From Verrucomicrobiales bacterium (lineage in GTDB: Bacteria > Verrucomicrobiota > Verrucomicrobiia > Limisphaerales > UBA11320), in the NCBI GenBank assembly GCA_016793885.1, contig JAEUHE010000163.1:1-53521 (forward strand): 53,521 nucleotides of DNA, given 5' to 3'. The position numbers and the translations under genes are program-made. Each line of letters opens with the position of its first letter. The first letter of the stretch is position 1. Below the pieces are notes generated by a model. The model was not told the origin of the DNA, did not search any database, and was given only the letters and a program-made list of their open reading frames with translations. Below are positions 17,874-26,453 of the stretch, piece after piece.

Positions 17874-18083
17874 ATGAAGACGATCCCATCAAGGCTCTCC
17901 CTGCCACTCAACCGCCGACAGTTCGTTATCTCCGGCTCCACACTCGCCGCGGGCGCGCTCACGGGATGCCAGACGACCGGGGTTCGTCAGAGGCATGGCA
18001 TCATCGACACTCACACGCATTTTTACGATCTTCAACCGGAACGCCAAAGCCATTTACCGTTATGTCAGCTAAGATCTCCTTGA
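17874..18083 (+). pseudogene. Truncated amidohydrolase, N-terminal fragment
   Basis: The 69-aa ORF begins MKTIPSRLSLPLNRRQFVIS, continues with a twin-arginine/lipoprotein-like segment GSTLAAGALTGC, and then HGIIDTHTHFYD. The last stretch is the first metal-binding motif (HxH) of the amidohydrolase superfamily (amidohydrolase 2 type), which is normally followed by some 250-300 more residues. Here it runs into 17 unrelated residues and stops, and its end overlaps the start of the FAD oxidoreductase gene (18062). I read this as a remnant left when the rest of the gene was deleted. It may still supply expression signals for the downstream gene. Confidence 0.7.
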
Positions 18084-19828
18084 GAACCCCGCGAGCCTCC
18101 ACCCTCGGCCGGAGAAACTTCATACGATCACTCGGAACGGCTGGCCTAGGTGTGGGCCTCGGCGTTCTGGCGAGCCCCGTCTCCGCAAGGTCACTGTTTG
18201 AAGCGGCAGCGCGGGAGCGCGGCCGTCGGGAGATGACAGCAGATATTCTGATCGTGGGGGGAGGCCTGGGAGGATGCGCGGCAGCGCTAGCAGCGCTTGA
18301 AGCGGGAAAACACGTAATCCTGACCGAGGAAACCGATTGGATCGGCGGCCAACTCACCCAGCAGGGAGTGCCTCCCGATGAAAACCGCTGGATTGAAACC
18401 CATGGGTGCACACGCACCTACCGTTCGCTGCGGAATGGAATCCGCGATTACTACCGCCGTCATTTCCCACTCCTCCCCGAGGTAGCATCTCGCGCTCACC
18501 TCAATCCGGGCGACGGAAACGTGTCCCGATTGTGCCACGAGCCCAAGGTCGCGCTGGCTGTTTTGGAATCTCTGCTGGCGCCCTACCAAGCCAGCCGTCA
18601 ACTCGTGATTCTGCTCGAACATCATGCCATCGCCGCGGAGACGCAGGGCGACTCCGTGCTAGGTGTTACCCTCCGAAGCCAGCGCTCGGGCGGCACGGTG
18701 TCGGTTCGGGCGCCCTACTTCATCGATGCCACGGAGCTGGGAGACTTGCTCCCGTTGGCTCGTGTGGAATTCGTTACCGGAGCGGAGGCGCGCCGCGCGC
18801 ACGGTGAACTCCATGCTCCCGAGATTGCTCAACCAGCCAACCAGCAGGCGTTCACGGTCTGCTTCGCCGTCGACCATGTCAGCGGCGCAGATCACCGGAT
18901 CGAAAAACCTCGCGAATACCCGTTTTGGCGGAGTTATCTACCCCAGCTCACCCCGCCCTGGCCCGGCCCGTTGCTCAGTCTCACCTATTCCCATCCGGTG
19001 ACACTCCAGCCCCGCACGGTAGGGTTCAGTCCGATCTCCGAAACCACTGGTGATCTGCTAAACCTCTGGCGGTACCGCCGAATTGCCAGGCAGTCTCAGT
19101 TCAAGCCCGGGGCCTATCCCGGAGATATCTCCCTGATCAACTGGCCGCAGAATGACTATTGGCTGGGCAACCTGGTGGGGGTTAGCGACGGAGAAGCAAC
19201 CCGGCATGTGCGCCGGGCCAAGCAACTCAGCCTGTCGTTGCTTTATTGGCTCCAAACAGAAGTTCCACGGGTTGATGGAGGAACCGGTTGGCCAGGATTG
19301 CGGCTCCGAGGCGATCTGATGGGCACCGAGGATGGTTTGGCTAAATACCCCTACATTCGGGAGTCTCGAAGGATTCGCGCCGTCTACACCGTGGCCGAAA
19401 CGGATTGCGGCCGTCAGGCGCGAGCGCAGTTGACCGGCGCATCCGAAACCGCGGTGAAGGCCAAAGACTATCACGACACGGTGGGCATCGGACATTACAA
19501 CATCGACCTGCATCCCAGCACCCAAGGGGTCAACTACATCGATGTACCATCGCTGCCCTTCCAAATTCCTCTCGGTGCGCTGCTCCCGATCCGCGTTAAG
19601 AACCTGCTCCCTGCCTGCAAAAATCTGGGTGCCACCCACATCACGAACGGCTGCTATCGGCTGCATCCGGTGGAGTGGAACATTGGAGAGGCGGCTGGGG
19701 CACTGGCGGCTTTTGCCTTGGATCGCCGAGAGCCCGTTCACGCCGTCCGCGAGAAGCCTGCGCTGCTGCGCGATTTTCAAGCACGCCTGGAGCAACGCGG
19801 CGTCGAACTGCGCTGGCCCGCAACGTAG
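18062..19828 (+). CDS. Tat-exported FAD-dependent oxidoreductase
   Basis: 588 aa from MSAKISLRTPRAST. A twin-arginine signal GRRNFIRSLGTAGLG is followed by a hydrophobic stretch to about residue 45, indicating folded export with cofactor. The dinucleotide-binding motif DILIVGGGLGGCAAALAAL (about 60-80) and TEETDWIGGQLTQQGVP are those of the FAD_oxidored family, widespread in Planctomycetes and Verrucomicrobia. The C-terminus has the second FAD contact region (LLPACKNLGATHITNGCYRL and EWNIGEAAGALAAF). Physiological substrate is unknown. The ORF is open to 17825, but that portion is out of frame with the amidohydrolase remnant and is not protein-like. The next gene, a PmoA-like protein, begins 118 bp downstream, so a shared catabolic role is possible. 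Confidence 0.9.
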   Translation: MSAKISLRTPRASTLGRRNFIRSLGTAGLGVGLGVLASPVSARSLFEAAARERGRREMTADILIVGGGLGGCAAALAALEAGKHVILTEETDWIGGQLTQQGVPPDENRWIETHGCTRTYRSLRNGIRDYYRRHFPLLPEVASRAHLNPGDGNVSRLCHEPKVALAVLESLLAPYQASRQLVILLEHHAIAAETQGDSVLGVTLRSQRSGGTVSVRAPYFIDATELGDLLPLARVEFVTGAEARRAHGELHAPEIAQPANQQAFTVCFAVDHVSGADHRIEKPREYPFWRSYLPQLTPPWPGPLLSLTYSHPVTLQPRTVGFSPISETTGDLLNLWRYRRIARQSQFKPGAYPGDISLINWPQNDYWLGNLVGVSDGEATRHVRRAKQLSLSLLYWLQTEVPRVDGGTGWPGLRLRGDLMGTEDGLAKYPYIRESRRIRAVYTVAETDCGRQARAQLTGASETAVKAKDYHDTVGIGHYNIDLHPSTQGVNYIDVPSLPFQIPLGALLPIRVKNLLPACKNLGATHITNGCYRLHPVEWNIGEAAGALAAFALDRREPVHAVREKPALLRDFQARLEQRGVELRWPAT

Positions 19829-19946
19829 TGTGGGGAGGACGGCTGAGGCGGCCCACGCTACAATTGTGGCGTCGTCCGTGTCGGACGATTCCCCAGCCCA
19901 TTTTTCGCCTCGCTCCGAAGCCGTCATTTTGTCATACCAGCCCATC

Positions 19947-21179
19947 ATGCGCACGCGACTCACTCTACCCAGTCTGCTTAGCTCCCTACTCCTGACGCTC
20001 TCAGCAACCGCGAAGGAAGCGGTTCCCACCTGGGTGATCGAGGTCCAAGCGGGTGCGCAGGCCCGCTCGCAAACGGTCGCAGTGGTCGCCTGCCCTCCCG
20101 AACTGGCCGGAGCGAGTTGGATTAAGCCCGAGAACGGCAAACGAATCCCCTTTCAGATCGATCGCCAGGGACGGGGATGGTTCATCGTAGACAACCTACC
20201 CGCGGGGAGCAGTCGCCGGTATGTGGTGGATCTCAAACGGAAGGCTTCAGAAAAACCACGGGGCTGCACCCTGGAATTCATCGGGAATGCGCTGCTTTAC
20301 CGCCTCGATGGCCAGCCCGCCTTCCAGTTTCAGCAAGGACTCAGCCCCCTGCCCCGACCGGACATCAAGCCCATCTTTCGGCGCGGCGGATACCTGCATC
20401 CCGTGTTCACTCCCTCAGGCACCCTGGTCACCGATGATTACCCCACGAACCACGTGCATCACCACGGGATCTGGTCGGCGTGGACCAAAACGATTTTTGA
20501 AGGACGCCAGCCTGATTTCTGGAACATGGGAGAGGGCAAAGGAACCGTGATCCCACTCAGCCTGGACGGATCCTGGGATGGTCCGGTGCAGGCTGGGTTT
20601 CGCGCGCGTCACCGCCACCAAGATCTCACCATAACCCCGCGACGAACCGCCTTGGAGGAAAACTGGGAAGGCCGCCTCTACGCCTTGGGAGGCAAGAAAG
20701 CAGGCCACTTCATCTTCGATCTGATCCAAGAGCAAACCTGCGCAACCGGAAGCCCACTGGAGCTGCCCGAGTATCATTACGGCGGCATGGGACTGCGAGG
20801 CTCGGAGCAATGGCAAGGCGCAACCAGGGCCTTTTTTCTGACTTCGAACGGTGAGACCAACCGCGTCAAAGGCCACGCTACCAAAGCCAACTGGTGCGCG
20901 ATGAGCGGATGGGTCGATGGCCGTCTGGCCGGAATCGCAGTGCTCTGCCATCCACAGAATTTTCGCGCGCCTCAGCCCATGCGCATCCATCCTGATGAGC
21001 CCTTCTTTTGCTACGCACCTCCACAGGAGGGGGCTTTCCGAATCAGTCCCGAGCAGCCCTATGCGGCTCGCTACCGTTTCGTGGTGTTCGATGGAGCCCC
21101 CGATGCAGCAAAATTAGAAGCCCTCTGGCAGGACTATGTCCATCCCGTGGAAGCTACCTTGCGGCAAGCGAAGCCCTGA
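19947..21179 (+). CDS. PmoA-like (DUF6807) secreted protein
   Basis: 410 aa from MRTRLTLPSLLSSLLLTLSA, a clear signal peptide. The body matches the family usually annotated PmoA (a misleading name; it is not methane monooxygenase). Motifs visible are GGYLHPVFTPSGTLVTDDYP followed by NHVHHHGIWSAWT, and later GGMGLRGSEQW and WCAMSGWVDGRLAGIAVLCH. The HxHHHG cluster is highly conserved and looks like a metal or carbohydrate site, but the biochemical role of the family is not established. Family members commonly sit beside oxidoreductases and amidohydrolases in sugar-degrading loci, as here. The frame is open upstream to 19542 inside the FAD gene, and the Met at 19947 is chosen because the signal peptide follows. 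Confidence 0.85.
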   Translation: MRTRLTLPSLLSSLLLTLSATAKEAVPTWVIEVQAGAQARSQTVAVVACPPELAGASWIKPENGKRIPFQIDRQGRGWFIVDNLPAGSSRRYVVDLKRKASEKPRGCTLEFIGNALLYRLDGQPAFQFQQGLSPLPRPDIKPIFRRGGYLHPVFTPSGTLVTDDYPTNHVHHHGIWSAWTKTIFEGRQPDFWNMGEGKGTVIPLSLDGSWDGPVQAGFRARHRHQDLTITPRRTALEENWEGRLYALGGKKAGHFIFDLIQEQTCATGSPLELPEYHYGGMGLRGSEQWQGATRAFFLTSNGETNRVKGHATKANWCAMSGWVDGRLAGIAVLCHPQNFRAPQPMRIHPDEPFFCYAPPQEGAFRISPEQPYAARYRFVVFDGAPDAAKLEALWQDYVHPVEATLRQAKP

Positions 21180-21232
21180 GTCCGGGAACCGATAATTGCA
21201 TCGGCCTTCAACCTGGTGTATAGAATGGGGAC

Positions 21233-24019
21233 ATGCGCCCCTGTGCTCTGAGCCTGTTGTTGGTACTCTCTCTCCGCCTTTCCCTGGAAACCAAGGCCGA
21301 GATCGTGGTGGATGGAATCAGCCATCGGGAAGTGGCGGTGGATGCAGCCAGCTTCCGGGTACGGTCCGAGGCTGGGTTTGGCTACGAATGTCGGCTCAAC
21401 GGCCACCCGATTCCAACAGATCGCTTTATCTCCTGCGCCGCCGATTACTACGATCTGAGCATCCGCCGGACCCAGCTCACCTCAGGTGAAACCTCCGATC
21501 GCTTGATTCAATTCATCGTTCGCTCGAGTCAGCGCGGCGGTTCTGAAGTCGGCCTCCGGCCCTGGGTTCCTCTGCCGCTCATCCAATCAGCGCCCGCCGA
21601 ATTTGAGGGCTCACAACTGCTGCTCATTGGCCCGCGATCCCTGCCGGTGACCCTAGATCTACCGCTGATTGCCCTGATTCAAAACACTGAAGGCGAGCCG
21701 GTCCGAGTGAACGGTCTGGTGATCTGGGACGCGCCTGCGGCTGGATCGCTGCAGATCCGCCGGGGCTATGGATCCACCCTCATCCCAGACACTCAGGGGC
21801 CAGGCACTTTCACCTGGCAGACGTCCATCGCCGGATTGGCTCAATCGTTCACCGTGACTCGCGAATCTTCGACAACCTGGACGCCCATCGGTGGAACCCT
21901 CGCCGGACGGGTCGAGTGGCCGGAGAACTCCCGGCTCGAGATCACCAATCACTTGATCATCCCAGCGGCAGCCGAGTTGCACGTCGGGGCCGGCAGCATT
22001 CTGAAGCTCGCGCCGGGAGTTAACGTGGACGTGACCGGATCGCTCACCGTTTCGGGAACGCTGGCGAACCCCGTTCTCTTCACTCCTGAACGCCGCTCAG
22101 CACCATGGGGCGGAATGTTCTTCCGCACCAACAGCTCCCTGGGAAACCTGCGTGGAACGATCCTGACGGGGAGTGGAGCGAATCCGAAGTGGTTTACGGA
22201 AAACACCGGTTACAATGTTCACCGCAAGGAGCAGGCTCTCCTCCTCGTGGAAAACGGGGCCGCCGTGACCCTGACCGAGTGCTTTCTCATCGATAACTTC
22301 GGTCAAGCAGGGCATGGAAAAAACGCCTTTCTCACTTTGAATCACTCCCTGATCCAGCGCTGCCTGACTGGCGGGGAATATAGCGGCGGATCGGTGAAGC
22401 TCATGAACAGCGCGCTGATCGAGTTTCCTCAGGACGACGGTATTTTCGCCGACGACGACAACGACGCCATTTACTTCACCACCGGAGACCATTTCATTCT
22501 CAACTCCCTGATCGGCTGGGCCAAGGACGATGCGCTGGATGCCGGCACGGGAGGGCTCGGCTCGATGACGGTGAGCAACTCGTGGATCGAATCCAACTTT
22601 CACGAGGGCATGGCCTGGTCGGGGGACAACGGACGCAAGGTCAACGTCGGGCACACCGTGGTGATGAACTGCGGTCAGGGCATCGAAGCCGGCTTCGGAA
22701 AGCCGACGGTCCAGGCCGGGGAACTGCTCAGCCTCGGAAACTTGACCGGCGCTCGTTTCGGCGACAACTACGACTGGACCTACGCTGGCTTCTTGCGGAT
22801 CACCAACTCGATTCTGCTCCATAATTTTCGCGATATTTGGGGCCAGACCTGGACACCAGGAGCCTGGACCAACGAGTTGGACCAGATGGATATCCAGGGA
22901 AATCGACTCACGTCGGCCGATCCTCTCTTCCCGCGGAACGCGGCCTGGGATTCTTCTGCGGATGGACCATCACTGGCGCGATTCCTCGGCGCGCTAGCCA
23001 CCCGACCTGTCGGGGTAGGGTTCGCGCTCCGGGAACCGGAGGTCACTGAAGCGGATTGGACCAACGGCGTTCCCGTGGGGCTGAGCCGCTTTCACACTCA
23101 GACCGTCACGGTCACCTACCGGGTGGAGCATTCCTCCGGAGCGCTAATCCGCTCGGGAGAGCTAAACTTCGAGCCGGGAAGGACCATCCACCGAATCCCC
23201 CCTATCGAAGCTGCCACCCCGGGTGAGGCTGGATTCTATGTGCTCAAGCTCGATCAGGCCTCCGGCGCCTCGATCACCGGCCGGCTTCGGGCTTTCTATT
23301 CACCCCTCGAGCCGAGCGCGCCCTTCACCACCACCTTCATTGGCAAAAGGTCGACGTGGCGATATTGGGACCGAGGATCGGAACCCGCTGGCAACTGGCG
23401 AGCTTTGAACTATGCCGATAGCGAGTGGGCCTCCGGTCGCGCCGAGTTGGGATTTGGGGATGGTGACGAGGGAACGATTGTGGCCATCGGCCCGGCTGAG
23501 AGCCACTTCACCGGCTATTACTTTCGACGCACCTTCAATGTGGACCAACCGCAGCATCTGACGTCCCTGTCCATCGGTTTGCTGCGCGACGATGGGGGTG
23601 TAGTGTACCTCAACGGGACTGAAGTATTTCGCAGCAACATGAGGCCGGGGACGGTCCAATATGAAGATACTGCGGCGGGCAATGCCTCCTCGGAAACCAC
23701 TTACTATCCGACTAACGTGGCGGCGGCCGGGTTGCTACCCGGGGTGAATGTCATCGCGGCAGAAGTGCATCAATCCCAGACCAACTCCAGCGACCTGAGC
23801 TTTGATCTGGAACTGGTGGGGCAACACGCCGCTCCCCGTCCCACCTTGAGATGGGTGAACTGGGAAGGAGACCGATGGCTGGTCTGGCGGCAAGTGGGGT
23901 TTGTGCTCCAGAGCGCCGCATCCATCGACGGCCCCTGGACCACGGAATCCAAGGCCCGCTCGCCACAGGCCATTGTCGCGTTGGCGCGAAACCGATTCTA
24001 TCGTTTGGCGCTTCCCTGA
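21233..24019 (+). CDS. Large secreted right-handed beta-helix protein
   Basis: 928 aa with a signal peptide (ALSLLLVLSLRLSLETKA). The middle third (about 240-560) has repeated short hydrophobic strands with Asn/Gly turns (for example VTLTECFLIDNFGQAGHGKN and MTVSNSWIESNFHEGMAW), the pattern of a parallel beta-helix as in pectate lyase-like or NosD-like proteins. A later part (about 700-860, WRYWDRGSEPAGNWRALNYA and GELGFGDG-type turns) is a jelly-roll-like domain often found in Verrucomicrobial surface proteins, here with LRDDGGVVYLNGTEVFRSNM. No lyase active-site residues can be assigned. It probably binds or cuts polysaccharide. Its 3' end overlaps the convergent TPR gene by 22 bases. Confidence 0.8.
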   Translation: MRPCALSLLLVLSLRLSLETKAEIVVDGISHREVAVDAASFRVRSEAGFGYECRLNGHPIPTDRFISCAADYYDLSIRRTQLTSGETSDRLIQFIVRSSQRGGSEVGLRPWVPLPLIQSAPAEFEGSQLLLIGPRSLPVTLDLPLIALIQNTEGEPVRVNGLVIWDAPAAGSLQIRRGYGSTLIPDTQGPGTFTWQTSIAGLAQSFTVTRESSTTWTPIGGTLAGRVEWPENSRLEITNHLIIPAAAELHVGAGSILKLAPGVNVDVTGSLTVSGTLANPVLFTPERRSAPWGGMFFRTNSSLGNLRGTILTGSGANPKWFTENTGYNVHRKEQALLLVENGAAVTLTECFLIDNFGQAGHGKNAFLTLNHSLIQRCLTGGEYSGGSVKLMNSALIEFPQDDGIFADDDNDAIYFTTGDHFILNSLIGWAKDDALDAGTGGLGSMTVSNSWIESNFHEGMAWSGDNGRKVNVGHTVVMNCGQGIEAGFGKPTVQAGELLSLGNLTGARFGDNYDWTYAGFLRITNSILLHNFRDIWGQTWTPGAWTNELDQMDIQGNRLTSADPLFPRNAAWDSSADGPSLARFLGALATRPVGVGFALREPEVTEADWTNGVPVGLSRFHTQTVTVTYRVEHSSGALIRSGELNFEPGRTIHRIPPIEAATPGEAGFYVLKLDQASGASITGRLRAFYSPLEPSAPFTTTFIGKRSTWRYWDRGSEPAGNWRALNYADSEWASGRAELGFGDGDEGTIVAIGPAESHFTGYYFRRTFNVDQPQHLTSLSIGLLRDDGGVVYLNGTEVFRSNMRPGTVQYEDTAAGNASSETTYYPTNVAAAGLLPGVNVIAAEVHQSQTNSSDLSFDLELVGQHAAPRPTLRWVNWEGDRWLVWRQVGFVLQSAASIDGPWTTESKARSPQAIVALARNRFYRLALP

Positions 24020-24783
24020 GCAGGTGGCGAGGATGCCGCAGCCTGCGCACGAACCTTGTCGACCCGCTCGAGCAGAGCCTTCCAACTCGCCTCCCCTTCC
24101 TCGGCAATCCAGGCTGACTTCGCCTGTTCAAGTTTGGCTTCGATCCCGGCCAAGCGGGTTTGCACCTTCTTCCTCTCCCCCCATTTCAGCTCGGCTTCCA
24201 TAAGCGTCAGCCAGTTCTCCGGGTAATCCGGAACGAGCTCGACCGCCTTTTGCAGCTGAGCCCGAGCTTTGGATCGACTGCCGACGCTGGCTGGCCACCC
24301 CGGGGCATCCTGGTAGAGCATGCCCAAGGAACGAACCGGGGCGGCATGGCGGAATTTTGGGTCAATCGCGATGGCAGCTAGAAACTGCTTCTCCATCTCG
24401 GAAACGATTCCCAGCGCGCTGAGCGTGCGCGTCCGAGCAAGCTGTCCGAGGTTCACCGCCAGGTAGTAACGGCCTTGAACCGAGTTGGAATCTCGCCGGA
24501 TGCTTTCCCGGGCTGCGGCGATGCCCTGCTCGGCGAGTCGGGCTCTTTCACTGGATTGCTGAGAGAACTCTGCCCGGTTGAAGCAGGCGGCCGCAAAGCG
24601 CCAATTCAGCTCGACATCATCCGGCTTGGCCTCCAGAGCGGCTTTGGCCTTGAGCCAACGCTGTTCGGCCTGCTCCAGGGTCGCGGCTGGGATCAGGAGT
24701 CCACCGAGGCACAAAAGCAGGCCGAGGACCCCTAAAACCAGGGTCCTTCCTGACCGTTGAAGCTCCGAGTTCTGTGTTGCCAT
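23998..24783 (-). CDS. TPR-repeat protein, membrane-anchored
   Basis: 261 aa. An N-terminal hydrophobic segment (LVLGVLGLLLCLGGLLIPA, residues 15-33) could be a signal anchor. The rest is helical with tetratricopeptide-type repeats (LEAKPDDVELNWRFAAACFN; SVQGRYYLAVNLGQLA; ARAQLQKAVELVPDYPENW). It resembles TatT-like TPR lipoproteins but lacks a lipobox, so only a general TPR call is made. It is transcribed away from the lipoprotein/hpnH pair, with 27 bp between the two starts, so the two promoters must overlap. Its C-terminus overlaps the beta-helix gene tail. Confidence 0.72.
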   Translation of the reverse strand: MATQNSELQRSGRTLVLGVLGLLLCLGGLLIPAATLEQAEQRWLKAKAALEAKPDDVELNWRFAAACFNRAEFSQQSSERARLAEQGIAAARESIRRDSNSVQGRYYLAVNLGQLARTRTLSALGIVSEMEKQFLAAIAIDPKFRHAAPVRSLGMLYQDAPGWPASVGSRSKARAQLQKAVELVPDYPENWLTLMEAELKWGERKKVQTRLAGIEAKLEQAKSAWIAEEGEASWKALLERVDKVRAQAAASSPPAQGSAKR

Positions 24784-24804
24784 GACCTAGTTCCAAACTA
24801 TAGT
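24777..24804 (+). promoter_or_regulatory. Predicted promoter, possibly leaderless
   Basis: TTGCCA (24777-24782), a 16-bp spacer, then TATAGT (24799-24804). The -10 box differs from TATAAT at one position. Transcription would start about 7 bases downstream, which coincides with the GTG start codon at 24811 and leaves essentially no leader. The box overlaps the start of the opposing TPR gene (24783), so the two genes cannot have independent upstream regions. Confidence 0.5.
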
Positions 24805-24810
24805 AACCCT

Positions 24811-25023
24811 GTGAAACGAAACAAACAGCTTTTCCCTGGGATGCTGGTGCTCGTCGTGGCCTGGATGGTTACAGGATGCGGCGGTTTCCAAGGCTCACGG
24901 AGCGTCTCACCTGCCACCTTTTTACTTCCGGGGCTGGGTCAGACCGCACCTGTCAACCCGCTGAACGATTCACGAGACCCCGCTCCATCCGCTGACTCCA
25001 ACGGCTTTGTCGCCGCCCAATAA
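24811..25023 (+). CDS. Small lipoprotein upstream of hpnH
   Basis: 70 aa from a GTG start (VKRNKQLFPGMLVLVVAWM). The basic N-terminus, hydrophobic core and VTGC lipobox mark a lipoprotein that would be acylated at Cys 24, leaving a mature peptide of about 47 residues rich in Pro, Ser and Asn. I do not recognise a family. It stops 6 bases before the hpnH start, so both are surely on one message. A shorter start at the ATG 24841 would lose the positively charged N-region, so the GTG is preferred. Perhaps an outer-membrane partner for hopanoid handling, purely by position. Confidence 0.6.
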   Translation: MKRNKQLFPGMLVLVVAWMVTGCGGFQGSRSVSPATFLLPGLGQTAPVNPLNDSRDPAPSADSNGFVAAQ

Positions 25024-25029
25024 GGATCT

Positions 25030-26433
25030 ATGCGATTTCCTTTAGCTCTGACGCTCAAGATTGCCAAGCACATCATTAAACATAAGGTTAAGCGAACCCC
25101 AAAGTTCGCGATGGTTCTTCAGTTAGAGCCGCTCCATACCTGCAACCTCACCTGCACCGGCTGTGGGCGCATCCGGGAATACTCAACCAGCCTGAAGGAC
25201 ATGGTCCCGCTGGAGCAGTGCCTCGGGGCGGCAGCGGAGTGCGAAGCTCCCATGGTGTCGATCTGCGGCGGGGAACCCCTGATCTATCCGAAGATCGAAG
25301 AACTCGTCGCGGGGCTGCGTGCACAAGGCCGGATTATCTACATTTGCACCAACGGCATGTTCATGCGCAAGAAGATGCGCGATTACATGGCGGCCCACTT
25401 TGACGCCGGGATGGAAGCCAAGCTCCAGCAGCTGGTTGCCGAGCAATTGGTCAGCGAGAAGGAGGCGGATACCATCCGCAACGCCGATGATGCCGCCCGC
25501 AAGAAGGTGGTGATCAAGCCGACTCAATGGCTGTATTGGAACGTTCATGTTGACGGTCTGGAATACACCCACGATCTGATCGTCGAGCGTGAAGGCGTGT
25601 TCAAGGAATGCGTCGCCGCGATGAAGATGGCCAAAATTCTCGGTTATCAAGTCGCCACCAACACCACGGTTTACAAAGAAACCGAGGTTCAGGAGCTGGA
25701 GGAGATGTTCAAGTATCTCAGCTGGCTGGGAGTGGATGGCCACACCATCTCGCCGGGCTACGATTACGACGCCGCCAAAAAGGACATGGCCAAGCGCCTG
25801 GCCCGGGATCCGAAGGACTTCTTCCTCACCCGCGACCTCACGCGTCAAAAATTTAAGGACATCAAGCGCTGGGGCGAAATGTTCACGATCTTCGGAACCC
25901 CGGTCTATCAGGAGTTCCTGGCCGGGAAGCGCGAGCTGACCTGCACCGCGTGGGCCATCCCGACCTATAACGTCCGCGGCTGGAAGGCCCCCTGCTATCT
26001 CATGACCGACGGACACTACGCCGGCTATCAGGAGATGCTGACGAAGGTCAACTGGGAGAAGTATGGGGTGGTCGATGGTGTCGCTCGCGATCCGCGCTGT
26101 GAAAATTGCATGGTTCACTGCGGTTACGATCCCAGCGGGGCTCTCGGGACCAACTACCAGAGCGGGGATAACTGGAAGAACTTTGCCTACAACTTCGGAA
26201 AGAAGCCCGAGCGCTATCTGGCAGGGAACCAAGTGCTGGCCTTCAACGGCTCCTCCATTGGCAAAGGGCATCTGGCCGAGGCGAAGGCGGCGGTCAACAA
26301 AGAGATCTCCGGGGCGAAGTCCGTTTACCAGCGCAACGGCCATCACGATCACACCGAGGCCGCGGTGCCGACCAGCGTCGACAGCTCTCAGCGGGACGAC
26401 TTGCTCGCTAAAATCAACGCCGCGAAAAAGTAG
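25030..26433 (+). CDS. hpnH: HpnH, radical SAM adenosyl-hopane synthase
   Basis: 467 aa. HpnH adds the 5'-deoxyadenosyl group to diploptene, the first step of making elongated C35 hopanoids. The radical SAM cluster motif CNLTCTGC has cysteines at residues 38, 42 and 45. SICGGEPLIYPKIEEL is the GGE/SAM motif, and VSPGYDYDAAKKD-type and CTAWAIPTYNVRGWKAPCYL segments are typical of HpnH. The C-terminal CENCMVHCGYDPSGA is the conserved Cys-rich signature. Family proteins are usually about 330-390 aa. The extra length comes from an insertion at about residues 122-165, a highly charged helix (MEAKLQQLVAEQLVSEKEAD), and an 85-residue C-terminal tail. No squalene-hopene cyclase is in the window, so the rest of the pathway must be elsewhere. 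Confidence 0.92.
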   Translation: MRFPLALTLKIAKHIIKHKVKRTPKFAMVLQLEPLHTCNLTCTGCGRIREYSTSLKDMVPLEQCLGAAAECEAPMVSICGGEPLIYPKIEELVAGLRAQGRIIYICTNGMFMRKKMRDYMAAHFDAGMEAKLQQLVAEQLVSEKEADTIRNADDAARKKVVIKPTQWLYWNVHVDGLEYTHDLIVEREGVFKECVAAMKMAKILGYQVATNTTVYKETEVQELEEMFKYLSWLGVDGHTISPGYDYDAAKKDMAKRLARDPKDFFLTRDLTRQKFKDIKRWGEMFTIFGTPVYQEFLAGKRELTCTAWAIPTYNVRGWKAPCYLMTDGHYAGYQEMLTKVNWEKYGVVDGVARDPRCENCMVHCGYDPSGALGTNYQSGDNWKNFAYNFGKKPERYLAGNQVLAFNGSSIGKGHLAEAKAAVNKEISGAKSVYQRNGHHDHTEAAVPTSVDSSQRDDLLAKINAAKK

Positions 26434-26453
26434 AGCGGCTCTGCCCTCGCCGC

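Noticed and set aside
17825-18061. Upstream extension of the FAD oxidoreductase frame
   Set aside because: It overlaps the amidohydrolase remnant in another frame and lacks protein character; the Tat signal starts after 18062.
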